From assembly GCA_025060325.1 (NCBI GenBank), contig JANXBW010000003.1, forward strand, positions 62,001 to 126,000: a stretch of DNA of 64,000 nt, read 5' to 3'. Source of the DNA: Thermoguttaceae bacterium (GTDB lineage Bacteria; Planctomycetota; Planctomycetia; Pirellulales; Thermoguttaceae). The position numbers and the translations under genes were made by a program. Position 1 is the stretch's first letter; every line of letters begins with the position of its first letter. A model generated the notes under the pieces. That model saw nothing but the letters and a program-made list of their open reading frames with translations, did not search any database and was not told the origin of the DNA. Shown here in pieces: positions 1-9,818 of the stretch.

Positions 1-26
1 ACAAAGATAGCAGGATCGTTGTCCGC

Positions 27-2570
27 ATGCATACAAGTAGCACGCAGCATCCCTTGCCCCGGGCACCTGTGGATAATCTGCTAGTGGCGGTGAAGCTTTT
101 GCTTTCCTCACGGAGAATCAAGCCGCTTATCCGTGAGCTTATGTCCACATTTTTGGCTGCCTGGCTTGTTGTTGGTGTGATTCTTGGTTCCGGCCGGGTT
201 TGTGCTTTTCCGTTATGGTGGTCCGGCAGATGGGAGCGGAATGTCGTTTCGGTTAAACCGCATCCTGCCGTTGCCCGGATCATTGCTGCCGAAGGTGCTG
301 CTCTTTCCTGTGGCTCGGGGACTCTGATCGCCCAAACGGAGCAATATGGCCTTGTGTTGACCAATTGGCACGTGGTCCGCGAAGCTCGGGGCACCATTGC
401 CGTTGTCTTCCCGGATGGTATGCGTGTCCCCGCGGTGGTTGTAGCTGGTGATGCCGTGTGGGACCTTGCCTTGTTGATGATTCCGCCGGTGGCGATCCCC
501 CCAATTCCTTTAGCTGATGCCGTCGCACAGCCGGGCGAATACCTGGTGATTGCCGGTTATGGCCGGGGAAATTATCGCGCTGCCGCTGGCCGGTGTGTAC
601 AGTATGTGGCACCGGGTATTGGCTACCCGGCGGAAATGCTGGAAGTCAGTGTGGGCGCCCGACAAGGGGATTCGGGGGGACCAATCCTCAACGCGCAAGG
701 ACAATTGGCAGGCGTCCTATTTGGCACAACCGGCGGAAGAACAATCGGAAGCCATGCAGGCCGAATCCGGCAGTTTTTACTCAGAGCCCAGAACCACCTG
801 CCAGGGGTTTATACCCAGCTTGTTACCCTTTGCCGGGCCATTGGTTACCCCATGGGGCAAAACGGGGGTCCACCTTCACAATTTGCCAGTTCGGATGGGG
901 TGTCCACGGTTGCCCCAACTGCATTTGTTCAGGAGTTTGGCGAAACGGTTGAAGAGGGCGAGCAAATCGGGCGCCAGGCAGCCATCACCCCGCCCAACTA
1001 TGACCCGGTGGCGGCCGTCGATTCCAAGGTGCGTTCGACACTTCTTCCGGGAGCGGTTTCCTCGTTTGGACGAAGTTCGACGGGGGCGGCGACGCCCTGG
1101 CGAGCGTCCGATTCGGATCGCCCCCCGGCCGTGCAGGTTGCTTCTAATCCTTGGGCAGGGGATCGGAGATATCAGTTTTCCTCAAGTTCAACCGGCTTGT
1201 CGCGGAGTTCCTCTACCGCCGGTTCCTCCCAACAAAATGAGAGTTGGGGGACCGCCGGCAGCACGATATCCGAAAGCCCATGGCCTGGGGGTTTGGCGGA
1301 CCGGGACAAAGGATATCGTTCGGAGTCGGGTACCCTCACCCACCCGGAGTGGGAGACGGAGAGCTATGCGTCCTCGAGCCAGTGGTCAGGGCCCGGCAGC
1401 AGCCTGAAAGCGGGTACCGCCGGAGCAGGGAGCTCGACGAAAGTCGGCACTCTTAACGGAGACTCCGTTAGCCCTTCAGGGGGGTTAACTAGCAGCTTTA
1501 GTGGGGGATCTTGGGGAAGCCCCGGGTCCTCGGGAACCAGCGGGGGGTCAAGCGCTGCAGCAGGCGGGCGTTCTTCCGCCGGTTCCCTGTCCCGCACCGC
1601 CGGGCGGGCAAGTGGCGGCGTTACTTCTCAAACGACTGGCTACCAGTCAGGCGCCACCGGAGAGGGTTTTCAGGGCGAATCCAAACCCGACTTCGGCGCG
1701 GCCGGTAGCGTTTACGACTACAGTTCCGAATATAGTCACGAATATGAATCCCAATATAGTCAGGAAGAAACGCGCGGCACCGTTTCGCCCGAGCCGAGCT
1801 GGGGTGGTAAGGAGGAATCCGAAACCAGTGAACCGTCCTCCCTGCGGGGAGGTCTTTCGTCCCAAAACAAGTCTCGAGGGGAGGCAAACCGTGCTGGCCT
1901 CTCCGCCCGGGAGCGGACAACTGCAAGCACTTCGTGGCAGAACGGTGATCGGTCAGGAAAAGTAGTCGCCGGTAGCCGGTACCAGTCTCCTGCGGCCGGC
2001 CATGAACTTGAGTCGGAATCGGGCCGGTACGGTTGGGACGGGAGTGGTTCCAGCGATTGGGACGATGCCGGCTCGGGCAAAAACAACTCGTTCTCGCCGG
2101 AGCCTTCAGCAAGCGGGACCTTCTCTAGCAACAAAACTCGCTCGGTCGAGACCGATCCAGGGGAGCGTGGAGTTGGGACCACGGCTTCTAGTAGAAGGCT
2201 GTCTACGGGTGAGTCTTCGACAAACGAAGAGGTGAGTGAAAGCTCCGCCGGTGAAACTAGCGCCGAGGTAACCCCGGCAAAACAAGAACCAACTTCGGCC
2301 GTGGCAGGCTCAGGCGGATCCCCTCCCCCACTGCCCAGCGGAGTCTCCAACGGATCAGCCGGCAAAGGACTCGTGCTGCCCGACGAACCACCCCCGGATC
2401 CCTTTGTGCTGGTTGGCGACCTCTTTTACGAAACAGTGGCTATTTTGAGCATTAGCGGTTTCACACTGATTTGTCTGCGGCTTTTGCTTCCGCGACGGCG
2501 GCGGCGCTCGACCGTTTACTATCGAAGCCGCCGGTACGCCCCAGTTTATGGTCCGTACTGGGAACCATAA
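27..2570 (+). CDS. Membrane-anchored trypsin-like (S1) serine protease with long Ser/Gly-rich stalk
   Basis: 847 aa if read from the ATG at 27. A start at ATG 141 (residue 39) is equally plausible, because it puts a hydrophobic signal/anchor (residues 42-60) at the N-terminus. Residues ~80-250 are a chymotrypsin-fold protease with a full triad: His115 (NWHVV), Asp146 (WDLAL) and Ser216 (GDSGGP). Residues ~290-790 are low-complexity Ser/Gly/Thr/Glu-rich sequence with scattered Tyr and Trp. Residues ~795-820 are hydrophobic, followed by an Arg cluster (PRRRRR) and a short Tyr-rich tail. The predicted layout is an extracytoplasmic protease tethered by a C-terminal membrane helix. The substrate is unknown. 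No PDZ domain is visible, unlike HtrA/DegP. The first gene on its strand here, so its operon partners are unknown. The protease assignment is firm; the exact start is not. Confidence 0.85.
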   Translation: MHTSSTQHPLPRAPVDNLLVAVKLLLSSRRIKPLIRELMSTFLAAWLVVGVILGSGRVCAFPLWWSGRWERNVVSVKPHPAVARIIAAEGAALSCGSGTLIAQTEQYGLVLTNWHVVREARGTIAVVFPDGMRVPAVVVAGDAVWDLALLMIPPVAIPPIPLADAVAQPGEYLVIAGYGRGNYRAAAGRCVQYVAPGIGYPAEMLEVSVGARQGDSGGPILNAQGQLAGVLFGTTGGRTIGSHAGRIRQFLLRAQNHLPGVYTQLVTLCRAIGYPMGQNGGPPSQFASSDGVSTVAPTAFVQEFGETVEEGEQIGRQAAITPPNYDPVAAVDSKVRSTLLPGAVSSFGRSSTGAATPWRASDSDRPPAVQVASNPWAGDRRYQFSSSSTGLSRSSSTAGSSQQNESWGTAGSTISESPWPGGLADRDKGYRSESGTLTHPEWETESYASSSQWSGPGSSLKAGTAGAGSSTKVGTLNGDSVSPSGGLTSSFSGGSWGSPGSSGTSGGSSAAAGGRSSAGSLSRTAGRASGGVTSQTTGYQSGATGEGFQGESKPDFGAAGSVYDYSSEYSHEYESQYSQEETRGTVSPEPSWGGKEESETSEPSSLRGGLSSQNKSRGEANRAGLSARERTTASTSWQNGDRSGKVVAGSRYQSPAAGHELESESGRYGWDGSGSSDWDDAGSGKNNSFSPEPSASGTFSSNKTRSVETDPGERGVGTTASSRRLSTGESSTNEEVSESSAGETSAEVTPAKQEPTSAVAGSGGSPPPLPSGVSNGSAGKGLVLPDEPPPDPFVLVGDLFYETVAILSISGFTLICLRLLLPRRRRRSTVYYRSRRYAPVYGPYWEP

Positions 2571-4533
2571 GTCCCGTCGCAAGGAAAATGAGGCATTCGC
2601 TTCGTCCACAGGCTGCCCGCCTGCCCCGCCGGATATCCGCCATTTCCTCAACGATTTGCAGCCGATAGATTCTCGGCTAAGATCCGCCGCGTGTCCCTAA
2701 ATACCTCCACATTGGGAAGATTTGTCACCAGCACTCTGTCTAAAGCGCATTGATGTGCTGGTAAGTGTTAAGGAGGTCGCCTTTCTCGGAGCGCTTGGTC
2801 GGGTTGCACTTCTCGTCCTGAGCCGGCGTTGCTGCCACCGCCTGCTGTCCCCGCCGCGTCCGGCGGGTCCTGATCGTCCGGCACCGCGTCAGCTCGACTT
2901 CGTCTCAAAAACAAATGATTTTTTAGGACGCCGTCCTCAAACACCACGCTCTTGATGGCACTTCGTCCTCAAACACCGAGGTGTCAATGGGACAAACCGT
3001 AGCTAAAGAGTGTGCGACTTGGATAAGCTTTTACCTCTTCGGCCGGATCGCTTTGGGTAAACAGCGGGGGTCCACAACGCTGAAACCTAGCTGGAGGTGA
3101 TGGCGGTCGGTTTGAGCACGAAAGAGAATACCTTTCCGGGATAGAAGCAGCCGCCCAGTACGCCCAGTGCGGACATGCCGTGCTTAGTTGCTGGGCGAAC
3201 TTTTCTAGTGCCCACTTGACCGGCCATCGGGCCCCCACGGGCACGGAGGATACTTCTCGCTCTGCACCCTTGTAACGCTCTATCTCCCTTTCTTCGCAAG
3301 AAGAATGCCCCGCCGGCGTGCCGACACCGGGCGTGCCTGTTGATGACTCAGCACATCAGAACGGGCCACCTGCTTCGCCCGTTGGTCATAGCAATGCGGC
3401 GAGCTGCTGGAAAGTGGACCAAAAGCCGCATCGGTTTTTTGGGCCAGGGACCTCCGCGGCCCATGGTGCCTCACCGCCCCGCCTGCGGATTGCAGGAGAC
3501 CTGTTGCGTTGTTGGGCTGAAACAGAGGCGATTCGTCCACCTGACACGACTTGGTCAAGAAGCTTTCGAGGTTTGTTTTCAAAGATTTCTGCTCCGACTA
3601 TAGGGCCAAGCCTATTAATTTTCCAAGATTCGAGTTTCGGTGGTCGCGCGCTATTCTTCGCCTGCAAAGCTAACAGCCGGCCATATGCCCTCTCGGTCCA
3701 TGGACTGCTAGCTGGGGCTCACATCCCGGGGGACAACTTTCATCAATCGGTTCTTGCGATGACCCATGGTACGGCCGGGAAAAGGAGGAAGCCCTCCAGC
3801 AATTACCTCCCCTAACCTCTTGCAGCAAGCTTGTTTGGAGACTTGTCTCCCAATCGCAGCTCGTGATCGCCCAGTCGAGTGGCTAGTCAGGTTTTTTTCT
3901 CCGGATCAGTTGCCGAGGCTTCCACCGGAAGGGACACCAATTTGTTGACATCGTGTTTGCGGGTGTCCGGCGCCCCGTGGCCTGATGGGAAATTTGTTGA
4001 CGACTAGTCAGCTACGAGGCTATTCAGGTGGGCGATCAATTCTTCTTTTCCCGAGAAGTTCCTCCTGCGACTAATGCGCTAAGGCTCTGGAGTTGTGCCC
4101 CGCCCCCGTCGTGAAACTTTTTTCGCACTCCGGCCTGCTAAACCGTGGCCCGGCGCACGAAAATTACGCCGCGGTGTCCACTAAGGCTGAGTCCCGGGAC
4201 ATTCCCATCCGGATTAAAAAGGCCTCTGCCATTCCTTCAGGTTGATGCCATCGGCGGAGGCAAAGGGGTAACCGCGCCGAAGCAGGAACTTCTGGAGACG
4301 TTGAGGGGATACTTTGGGTCAGGTTGGGCGGGGCTTGACCGGGGCTTGTCGTGCCGGCAAATTGGGATGACATCTCGTGGACTGAGAACATGCAGCGTCG
4401 GCGTTGGGCTTTGTTTGGCGGCCGTTTGATAAAAAAGACCATTTGGGGAAACTTTTCTTGGCCAGCTGGGTTTGTCCGGAGCGGTTCGGGGACGGAAACG
4501 GTTTTTGAGGACATCGTGTGGTGGGTGAAAGCT
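2571..4533. other. Long intergenic region, no supported gene
   Basis: About 2 kb between the S1 protease and rhaB. Open frames exist on both strands but show no recognisable domain, good ribosome-binding site or protein-like composition, so I call none of them. A short repeat cluster lies at 2901-2977. The phrase atttgttgac occurs near 3940 and near 3990, and could be -35-like, but has no convincing -10. This may hold a decayed gene or a non-coding RNA; nothing further can be supported. Confidence 0.5.
2901..2977. repeat. Three short direct repeats, period ~31-32 bp
   Basis: The 14-mer cgtcctcaaacacc occurs exactly at 2932-2945 and 2964-2977. A degenerate copy (cgtctcaaaaaca) starts at 2901, which gives spacings of about 31 and 32 bp. 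Between the first two copies sits the small palindrome aggacgccgtcct. Confidence 0.5.
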
Positions 4534-6024
4534 ATGGCCGACAGGGTGTACATTGCCATCGATTTGGGGGCCTCAAGCGGTCGTCATTTGGCCGGAAGCT
4601 TCGACGGCAAAAAACTAGTTTTAGAGGAGCTTTACCGATTTGACAACGGCCCTGTGCCGGTGGGGGATAGTCTTCACTGGGATGTTTTGGGCTTGTGGAT
4701 GCATGTCTTGCAGGGGCTAAGGATTGTCAGGCAGAAATTTGGCCCCACGGTGGCAAGCATCGGCGTTGACACCTGGGGTGTTGACTTTGGCCTTCTTGGT
4801 CGGGGTGATGTGCTTCTGGGGAATCCCCATCATTACCGGGATCCGCGGACAAACGGCGTGATGGAGCGGGCGATCGAGCTGGTAGGTCGAGAGACGATTT
4901 TTCGGCATACTGGCCTCCAGTTTATGCAGTTTAATACGCTTTACCAGCTCCTGGCGATGAAGTGGTCGCAATCGCCGCTCCTTGAAGTGGCGCAAACTTT
5001 CTTGATGATGCCCGATTTGTTCCACTGGTTATTGACCGGGGTCAAATCGAACGAATTTACGAACGCCACCACCACCCAGTTCTTCGACCCGGTGAAACAC
5101 GATTGGGCAAACGAGCTACTCAAGTCCCTGGATCTTCCCACCCATATCTTTCTGCCCATCTCCGAGCCGGGGACGAAGTTAGGCCGACTTCGTCCACAAG
5201 TCGTACGCGAAACGGGTCTAAATGGGGCAGAAGTGATTCTCCCTGGCACCCACGATACTGCCAGTGCGGTGATGGCAGTTCCGGCGGCCAGCAAACCCGG
5301 CGAGCAACCCAACTGGTGTTACATTAGCTTAGGTACTTGGGCACTCATGGGGGTGGAGGTTCCGCGGCCGGTGATTACCCCCGAGGTTTCAAGCTTTAAC
5401 TTTACCAACGAAGGAGGGGTCGGCGGAACGATCCGTTTGCTAAAAAATATCACCGGGTTGTGGCTTGTTCAGGAATGCCGTCGAGTGTGGCATTTGGCCG
5501 GCCGTCGCTGGGATTGGGAACAGCTGAATCGTCTTTCCGGAAGTGCTCGGCCGCTTGTGTCCTTTATCGATCCGGACTCGCCAGAGTTTCTTGCTCCCCA
5601 GGACATGCCCCAAGCCATTCGCGAATTTTGTCGCCGAACCGGGCAGGTGGTGCCCGAAGACGAGGGTGCCATTCTCCGCTGCGCGCTGGAAAGTATAGCG
5701 ATGAAGTTCCGCTTTGTTTTCGAGCGGTGCGAAAAGCTCGTAGGCCGGCGGATCGAGGTCATCCACATTGTCGGGGGCGGAACACAAAATAAACAGCTTT
5801 GCCAAGCAGCGGCGGATGCCTGTGGACGTCCGGTGGTCGCCGGGCCAGTGGAAGCAACTGCCATCGGCAATGCGATGATGCAAGCTGTTGCCTGGGGGGA
5901 TGTGAGCAGTATTGCCGAAGCCCGGGAGGTCATTCGGACAAGTTTCCCGATGGACTACTACGAGCCCAGGAACACCGCAGCCTGGGAAGATGCGTACGAG
6001 CGCTTTCTTAAGCTTTTGCAGTGA
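4534..6024 (+). CDS. rhaB: Rhamnulokinase (FGGY family)
   Basis: 496 aa from the ATG at 4534. The open frame extends upstream to 4351, but the conserved N-terminus begins at MADRVYIAIDLGASSGR. It phosphorylates L-rhamnulose with ATP to L-rhamnulose-1-phosphate in the cytoplasm. The motifs match RhaB closely: the N-terminal phosphate-binding loop DLGASSGR, the SIGVDTWGVDFGLL segment, the YRDPRTNG sugar-loop region, FNTLYQL, the GTHDTASAV segment in the middle and a C-terminal GGGTQNK adenosine motif. Its length equals that of typical RhaB (~490 aa). No isomerase or aldolase of the pathway is adjacent; the next gene on this strand is a Gfo/Idh/MocA oxidoreductase 211 bp downstream. In planctomycetes rhamnose/fucose breakdown is linked to a microcompartment, so the PduS/PduT genes at 19-21 kb may be relevant. 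Confidence 0.95.
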   Translation: MADRVYIAIDLGASSGRHLAGSFDGKKLVLEELYRFDNGPVPVGDSLHWDVLGLWMHVLQGLRIVRQKFGPTVASIGVDTWGVDFGLLGRGDVLLGNPHHYRDPRTNGVMERAIELVGRETIFRHTGLQFMQFNTLYQLLAMKWSQSPLLEVAQTFLMMPDLFHWLLTGVKSNEFTNATTTQFFDPVKHDWANELLKSLDLPTHIFLPISEPGTKLGRLRPQVVRETGLNGAEVILPGTHDTASAVMAVPAASKPGEQPNWCYISLGTWALMGVEVPRPVITPEVSSFNFTNEGGVGGTIRLLKNITGLWLVQECRRVWHLAGRRWDWEQLNRLSGSARPLVSFIDPDSPEFLAPQDMPQAIREFCRRTGQVVPEDEGAILRCALESIAMKFRFVFERCEKLVGRRIEVIHIVGGGTQNKQLCQAAADACGRPVVAGPVEATAIGNAMMQAVAWGDVSSIAEAREVIRTSFPMDYYEPRNTAAWEDAYERFLKLLQ

Positions 6025-6096
6025 ACCTACTGGTAAGCCTGCCAGAGGAAATGAGCATCGCAGTGGGTTAACAACCTAAGCGATTTCGGACCGTAG

Positions 6097-6120
6097 GCGC
6101 CACTCCCGGCGCTGGGGAGT
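6097..6120 (+). terminator. Two mutually exclusive small hairpins after rhaB
   Basis: gcgcc (6097-6101) can pair with ggcgc (6108-6112), or actccc (6102-6107) with gggagt (6115-6120). There is no T-run, so a role as terminator is weak. Confidence 0.25.
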
Positions 6121-6235
6121 TAAACGTGAGCGGTACGTAATCAGGCGTGTGAGGTTCCGGTCACTGTTTTGGTGCCATTGTCGTTAAATAAAACTTCGTT
6201 ACATAAACGGACTCGCAAGCACGAAGGAGAAAGGT

Positions 6236-7264
6236 ATGATCCGTGTGGGAATTGCCGGGATCGGCTTCATGGGGATGATCCACTACTTGGCTTATCAACG
6301 ATTGGGGAACCGGGCCAAAGTGGTCGCAATGTGCGAGAAGGACCGCGAGAGGCTCCAGGGCGATTGGCGATCGATTAAAGGCAACTTTGGTCCCCAAGGG
6401 ACGATCATGAACTTGGAAGGGATCGCTAAGTACGAGGAGTTGGAGGAATTTGTTAAAGATCCCAATGTCGACATGGTGGATATCTGTTTACCACCTTGGT
6501 TGCATGCACGGACAGCGATTGCAGCACTAAAGGCTGGAAAGCATGTTTTATGCGAAAAGCCGATCGCCCTACGGGTGGCGGATGCAGAGCAGATGGTGCG
6601 GGCCGCACAGGAAAACGATCGGCAGCTGATGGTTGGTCAGGTATTGCCTTTTTTCCCGCCGTACCGTTTTGCTTACGAAGTTGCCCGGGACGGTCGTTAC
6701 GGCAAGCTGTTAGGGGGACACTTTGAGCGAATCATTTCCGACCCGCTGTGGTTGAAAGACTTTTGGGATCCGAACGGGTGTGGTGGCCCAATTGTTGATC
6801 TCCACATCCACGATGCACACTTTATCCGGCTTCTTTTTGGGATGCCTCGGGCGGTAAGGACGATCGGCCGAATGCGGGGCGAAGTGGCGGAGTTCTACCA
6901 GACGCAGTTCTTATTCGACGATCCGAAGCTGGTTGTGTCGGCAATGGGAGGCGTTATCTTTCAGCAAGGCCGGCCGTTTAACCACGCCTACGAAATTTAC
7001 TTTGAAAAAGCAACCGTTGCTTACGATTTGTGGGCCAATCTCCCGGTGACTGTGCTTACGGAGGACGGCCGGGTCGAGCGTCCCGAATTGGCAGGCGGCG
7101 ACGAAATCGATGCATTTGCGGCCGAGTTATCGGAAGCTTTAACCGCTGTGGAGACAGGTCAGCCCTCGGCCCTTTTGGATGGCCGGCTCGCCCGGGACGC
7201 CCTTTTGTTGGGCGAAAAAGAAACTGAGTCGCTCCGAACTGGAAAAGAAATAGCCATTGGCTGA
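6236..7264 (+). CDS. Gfo/Idh/MocA-family oxidoreductase
   Basis: 342 aa. The ATG follows a strong ribosome-binding site (aaggagaaagg). The N-terminal Rossmann fold carries GIAGIGFMG and an acidic residue after the second strand (MCEKD), pointing to NAD(P) binding. The family lysine motif CEKPIAL is at about residues 104-110. The C-terminal alpha/beta domain has VDLHIHDAHFIRLLFG, with the His-x3-His segment typical of the catalytic region. Members oxidise or reduce sugar or inositol derivatives; the substrate cannot be read from sequence. It lies downstream of rhaB on the same strand, which suggests carbohydrate metabolism. It has no Tat signal, unlike many planctomycete paralogues, so it is cytoplasmic. 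Confidence 0.9.
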   Translation: MIRVGIAGIGFMGMIHYLAYQRLGNRAKVVAMCEKDRERLQGDWRSIKGNFGPQGTIMNLEGIAKYEELEEFVKDPNVDMVDICLPPWLHARTAIAALKAGKHVLCEKPIALRVADAEQMVRAAQENDRQLMVGQVLPFFPPYRFAYEVARDGRYGKLLGGHFERIISDPLWLKDFWDPNGCGGPIVDLHIHDAHFIRLLFGMPRAVRTIGRMRGEVAEFYQTQFLFDDPKLVVSAMGGVIFQQGRPFNHAYEIYFEKATVAYDLWANLPVTVLTEDGRVERPELAGGDEIDAFAAELSEALTAVETGQPSALLDGRLARDALLLGEKETESLRTGKEIAIG

Positions 7265-7379
7265 TTCGTGTAGCACCCCGACAACTCGATTCTTTTCGCC
7301 TCAACGGGCGGGCCTGGCGGCCTTGGCACGGAGGACAGGTTTGGGGCGACGGATTACGGGGCGCACTGAGGTGCTTTTT

Positions 7380-7495
7380 GAACGCGAAGTTCGAAGCGCG
7401 GATGCTTCGCCTCGAGGGATTCGGGACCTGCTGGGTGTGAACCTGGCCTTATTTTGGGCTGCCCAGCCTACGGGGCCTGACCCGAATCCCTCACG
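7380..7495. terminator. Structured intergenic element between convergent genes
   Basis: A perfect 12-bp inverted repeat, gagggattcggg (7414-7425) and cccgaatccctc (7481-7492), encloses a ctggg/cccag pair. A separate 6-bp hairpin (cgaagc/gcttcg) lies just before it. It sits between the plus-strand oxidoreductase (ends 7264) and the minus-strand caspase (ends 7545), where a bidirectional terminator would be expected. No T-run follows the stem. Confidence 0.4.
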
Positions 7496-7544
7496 AGAGA
7501 ATAGACGGCGATCCCGCGACCGAAATTTTGGCCGGCTTGTAGTT

Positions 7545-9767
7545 TTAATGCGGTTGGATTACCACTCCCCGGAGGCGGTTCCACTCCTCCGTGGGAACAT
7601 AATGTAGTTTGAGCGTTGCCAACAGTTTGTCCGGGACAAGCCCCCTTCGAATCTTGGTTTCAACTCTGCCACCTTTTCCCGGGTCCGTAACGAGCACCGG
7701 GCCTCTGGTGACAACCTCTGTCGACCTAGAGGTATAAAAGGCCACGGTGATAACCCCGAGCTCCTCGGCATAATCCCATGCAGAGTATTGCTTGGGATCT
7801 TTGGCCTCCCCCACGATAAACTCCCGATATTCGAGTTCGCCAGTGTACGAACTGCGTTTGCTTCTGTCAGATGTCTGGGAGGAGGATGCTGCTTCTGGCA
7901 ACCTAGAGACAAACCCCGGGATAAACACCAATCCCACTTTGGATTGGCTGACGGACAGAAACCAGGGGCGGGCCGCGCGGATATCCACGAATTGCCCGGG
8001 TTCTTCACGGGCCTCCGGTTCAACCGCCTTAGCCTTTAGTCCCTCACTTCGAACCCGCGGTTTTTCCGGCAGCGTATTCTTTCCGTCGACGAGAACACGG
8101 GCAAGGATCAACCAGGGTCTGTCAGCGTGGTCTTCGTCCCTGAAGCAAGGGAAATGCTCGCTGAGAAGCGGATGAACTTTGGCTCCGTCGATTCGGAGGT
8201 AAATTTGGTAGACATCGCCCGGGTCCAAGGGTACGTATACACGAGAGTCAACAATTTTGAGCGGTCGCGGCTGCCCACGAACAGATACAAAAACTTGGAA
8301 GGGAGAGTCTTTTCCCTGCCAAGGGCGCTCTTGCGGCGCTTCGGGAACCCATCCATCACGCGGTTCCGCTTCGACGCTTTTGTCTTCAAGTTGGGCGCGG
8401 AGCTCGTTGGGTACCTGAGCAAGCACGCGGAAATCAGCTCGGACGGCCGGCGCCTCTGCTGATCGCAACACGACACGGAGGCGGACATTTGGTGGCTCCC
8501 ATTCCTCCAGCGTGCCTGCGACCACGGCGCCAGGGCTCAATTCTGGAAGAGGAAGGTCGAGCTGAGGTTTGGTCAAAACATCCTCGCTGGACACACCCAG
8601 TTTTCGAAAGTGTTGCTGGACAAACTCGCGCACAAGGACCTCAAACATTCCGCCGGTGTTTGTGGTCAGCCAAGTATAAACCCTTTCGGCGCAGTAGCGT
8701 CTTGCCTCCGGCCCGAAAGAGCGACCGTTTTGGTTACCCTCCTCGATATGGAAGTCAAGGACGGCAATTTTCTGTAGACCCCTTAGTTGGGCAACAGTTG
8801 CCACTAGCTCCGCAATCTCGTCAAGCGCGCGGTCTAAAGGTTCGGGTTTAAGGCGAACGACCGGGCAGTCGGGGGAGACGCCTGGGCCAGTCAATCGGTC
8901 GGGATTTTGCTCGGATCGGAGGACGTTTTGAGCCACATCCCTCACCCGCTCCAGGGTGTAGTAATAAAGCTCATCCGCGGTGATCATGGCATCGGGCTTA
9001 CCGCCAGTTCCGTCGCCATCAGCCTGGCCCTTTAGCCCCCGGATTAACCAGTAGGTGAAAAGTGAACGCTGCTTTTCTCTCCATACCCAGCTTTTTTCGC
9101 CACTGCGGCAACTGGCCAATACGTAAACACCGGGCAGGTCGATAAAGCCTCTCTGAATACCGGAAATCCGAAGTTTTGAATCCTCGGGCTTTCCTGGGTC
9201 TCCAGCATGGCAGGTGTCTAGAATGAGCAGCTTGAGTTTGCCTTTGGCTCCTTGCAACTGCTGCCGCAACCATGGCACCGGGATTGCTGTTTCAGCTAGC
9301 CGATCTGGGTCGACGTCGACTGGCAGAAAATAATACTGTCCATCGTGGTGCCTAACTCCGTGACCACTTAAGTACACAACGATAACCGTGTTCTCGCTCG
9401 CTCTGGACAACCGTCGCTTGAGTTCCTCCTCGATTGCTTTCTTCGTGGCTTCTCGGGCGCTTGTGGATCCATGGTTCAACAAGGAGACCACGACGTATCC
9501 TGCGGAAAGAAAGGTGGCACTTAGTTCCTCCACATCATCCCTGACGAAAGGAAGCCGGGGGACTCTCTCCGGATACTCGCCGGCTCCAATCAAAATGGCA
9601 AGCCGCTCTTCCGTCGGTGGTTCCGAAAAATTAGGCCCGGCTATGGCGGCGATAAAGGTGCAGGTGCCCATGAGAAGAAGCATCAAGGCCAAACTCGCGG
9701 CACTGGTTCGATTGGACAGTATCTGGAGCACGCCGTTTGCAAATTTTTGGCCGCATCGCTTTACCAT
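7545..9767 (-). CDS. Exported caspase-family (C14) protease with CsgG/FlgO-like middle domain
   Basis: 740 aa from the ATG at 9767, which is preceded by ggaggg. A GTG ten codons upstream is less likely. An N-terminal hydrophobic segment (~residues 22-43) is a signal peptide or anchor. The caspase-like p20 fold spans ~55-240, with the dyad His136 (YLSGHGV) and Cys186 (ILDTCHAG). Next, ~330-460 contains IAVLDF followed by EVLVREFVQQHF, resembling CsgG/FlgO/TolB-like domains. The C-terminal ~250 residues are unassigned. It is the last gene of the seven-gene minus-strand operon, about 50 nt after another caspase. Bacterial caspases usually cut after Arg or Lys, and the target here is unknown. The protease call is firm. 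Export and the middle domain are inferred. Confidence 0.85.
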   Translation of the reverse strand: MVKRCGQKFANGVLQILSNRTSAASLALMLLLMGTCTFIAAIAGPNFSEPPTEERLAILIGAGEYPERVPRLPFVRDDVEELSATFLSAGYVVVSLLNHGSTSAREATKKAIEEELKRRLSRASENTVIVVYLSGHGVRHHDGQYYFLPVDVDPDRLAETAIPVPWLRQQLQGAKGKLKLLILDTCHAGDPGKPEDSKLRISGIQRGFIDLPGVYVLASCRSGEKSWVWREKQRSLFTYWLIRGLKGQADGDGTGGKPDAMITADELYYYTLERVRDVAQNVLRSEQNPDRLTGPGVSPDCPVVRLKPEPLDRALDEIAELVATVAQLRGLQKIAVLDFHIEEGNQNGRSFGPEARRYCAERVYTWLTTNTGGMFEVLVREFVQQHFRKLGVSSEDVLTKPQLDLPLPELSPGAVVAGTLEEWEPPNVRLRVVLRSAEAPAVRADFRVLAQVPNELRAQLEDKSVEAEPRDGWVPEAPQERPWQGKDSPFQVFVSVRGQPRPLKIVDSRVYVPLDPGDVYQIYLRIDGAKVHPLLSEHFPCFRDEDHADRPWLILARVLVDGKNTLPEKPRVRSEGLKAKAVEPEAREEPGQFVDIRAARPWFLSVSQSKVGLVFIPGFVSRLPEAASSSQTSDRSKRSSYTGELEYREFIVGEAKDPKQYSAWDYAEELGVITVAFYTSRSTEVVTRGPVLVTDPGKGGRVETKIRRGLVPDKLLATLKLHYVPTEEWNRLRGVVIQPH

Positions 9768-9818
9768 TTGCAAACCCTCCGCGTTTTTAACCCCCACGAA
9801 GAGGCTGAATCGTCAACA

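Noticed and set aside
3318-3815. 165-codon open frame in the 2-4 kb region
   Set aside because: Pro/Ser/His-rich chance composition, no domain and no ribosome-binding site.
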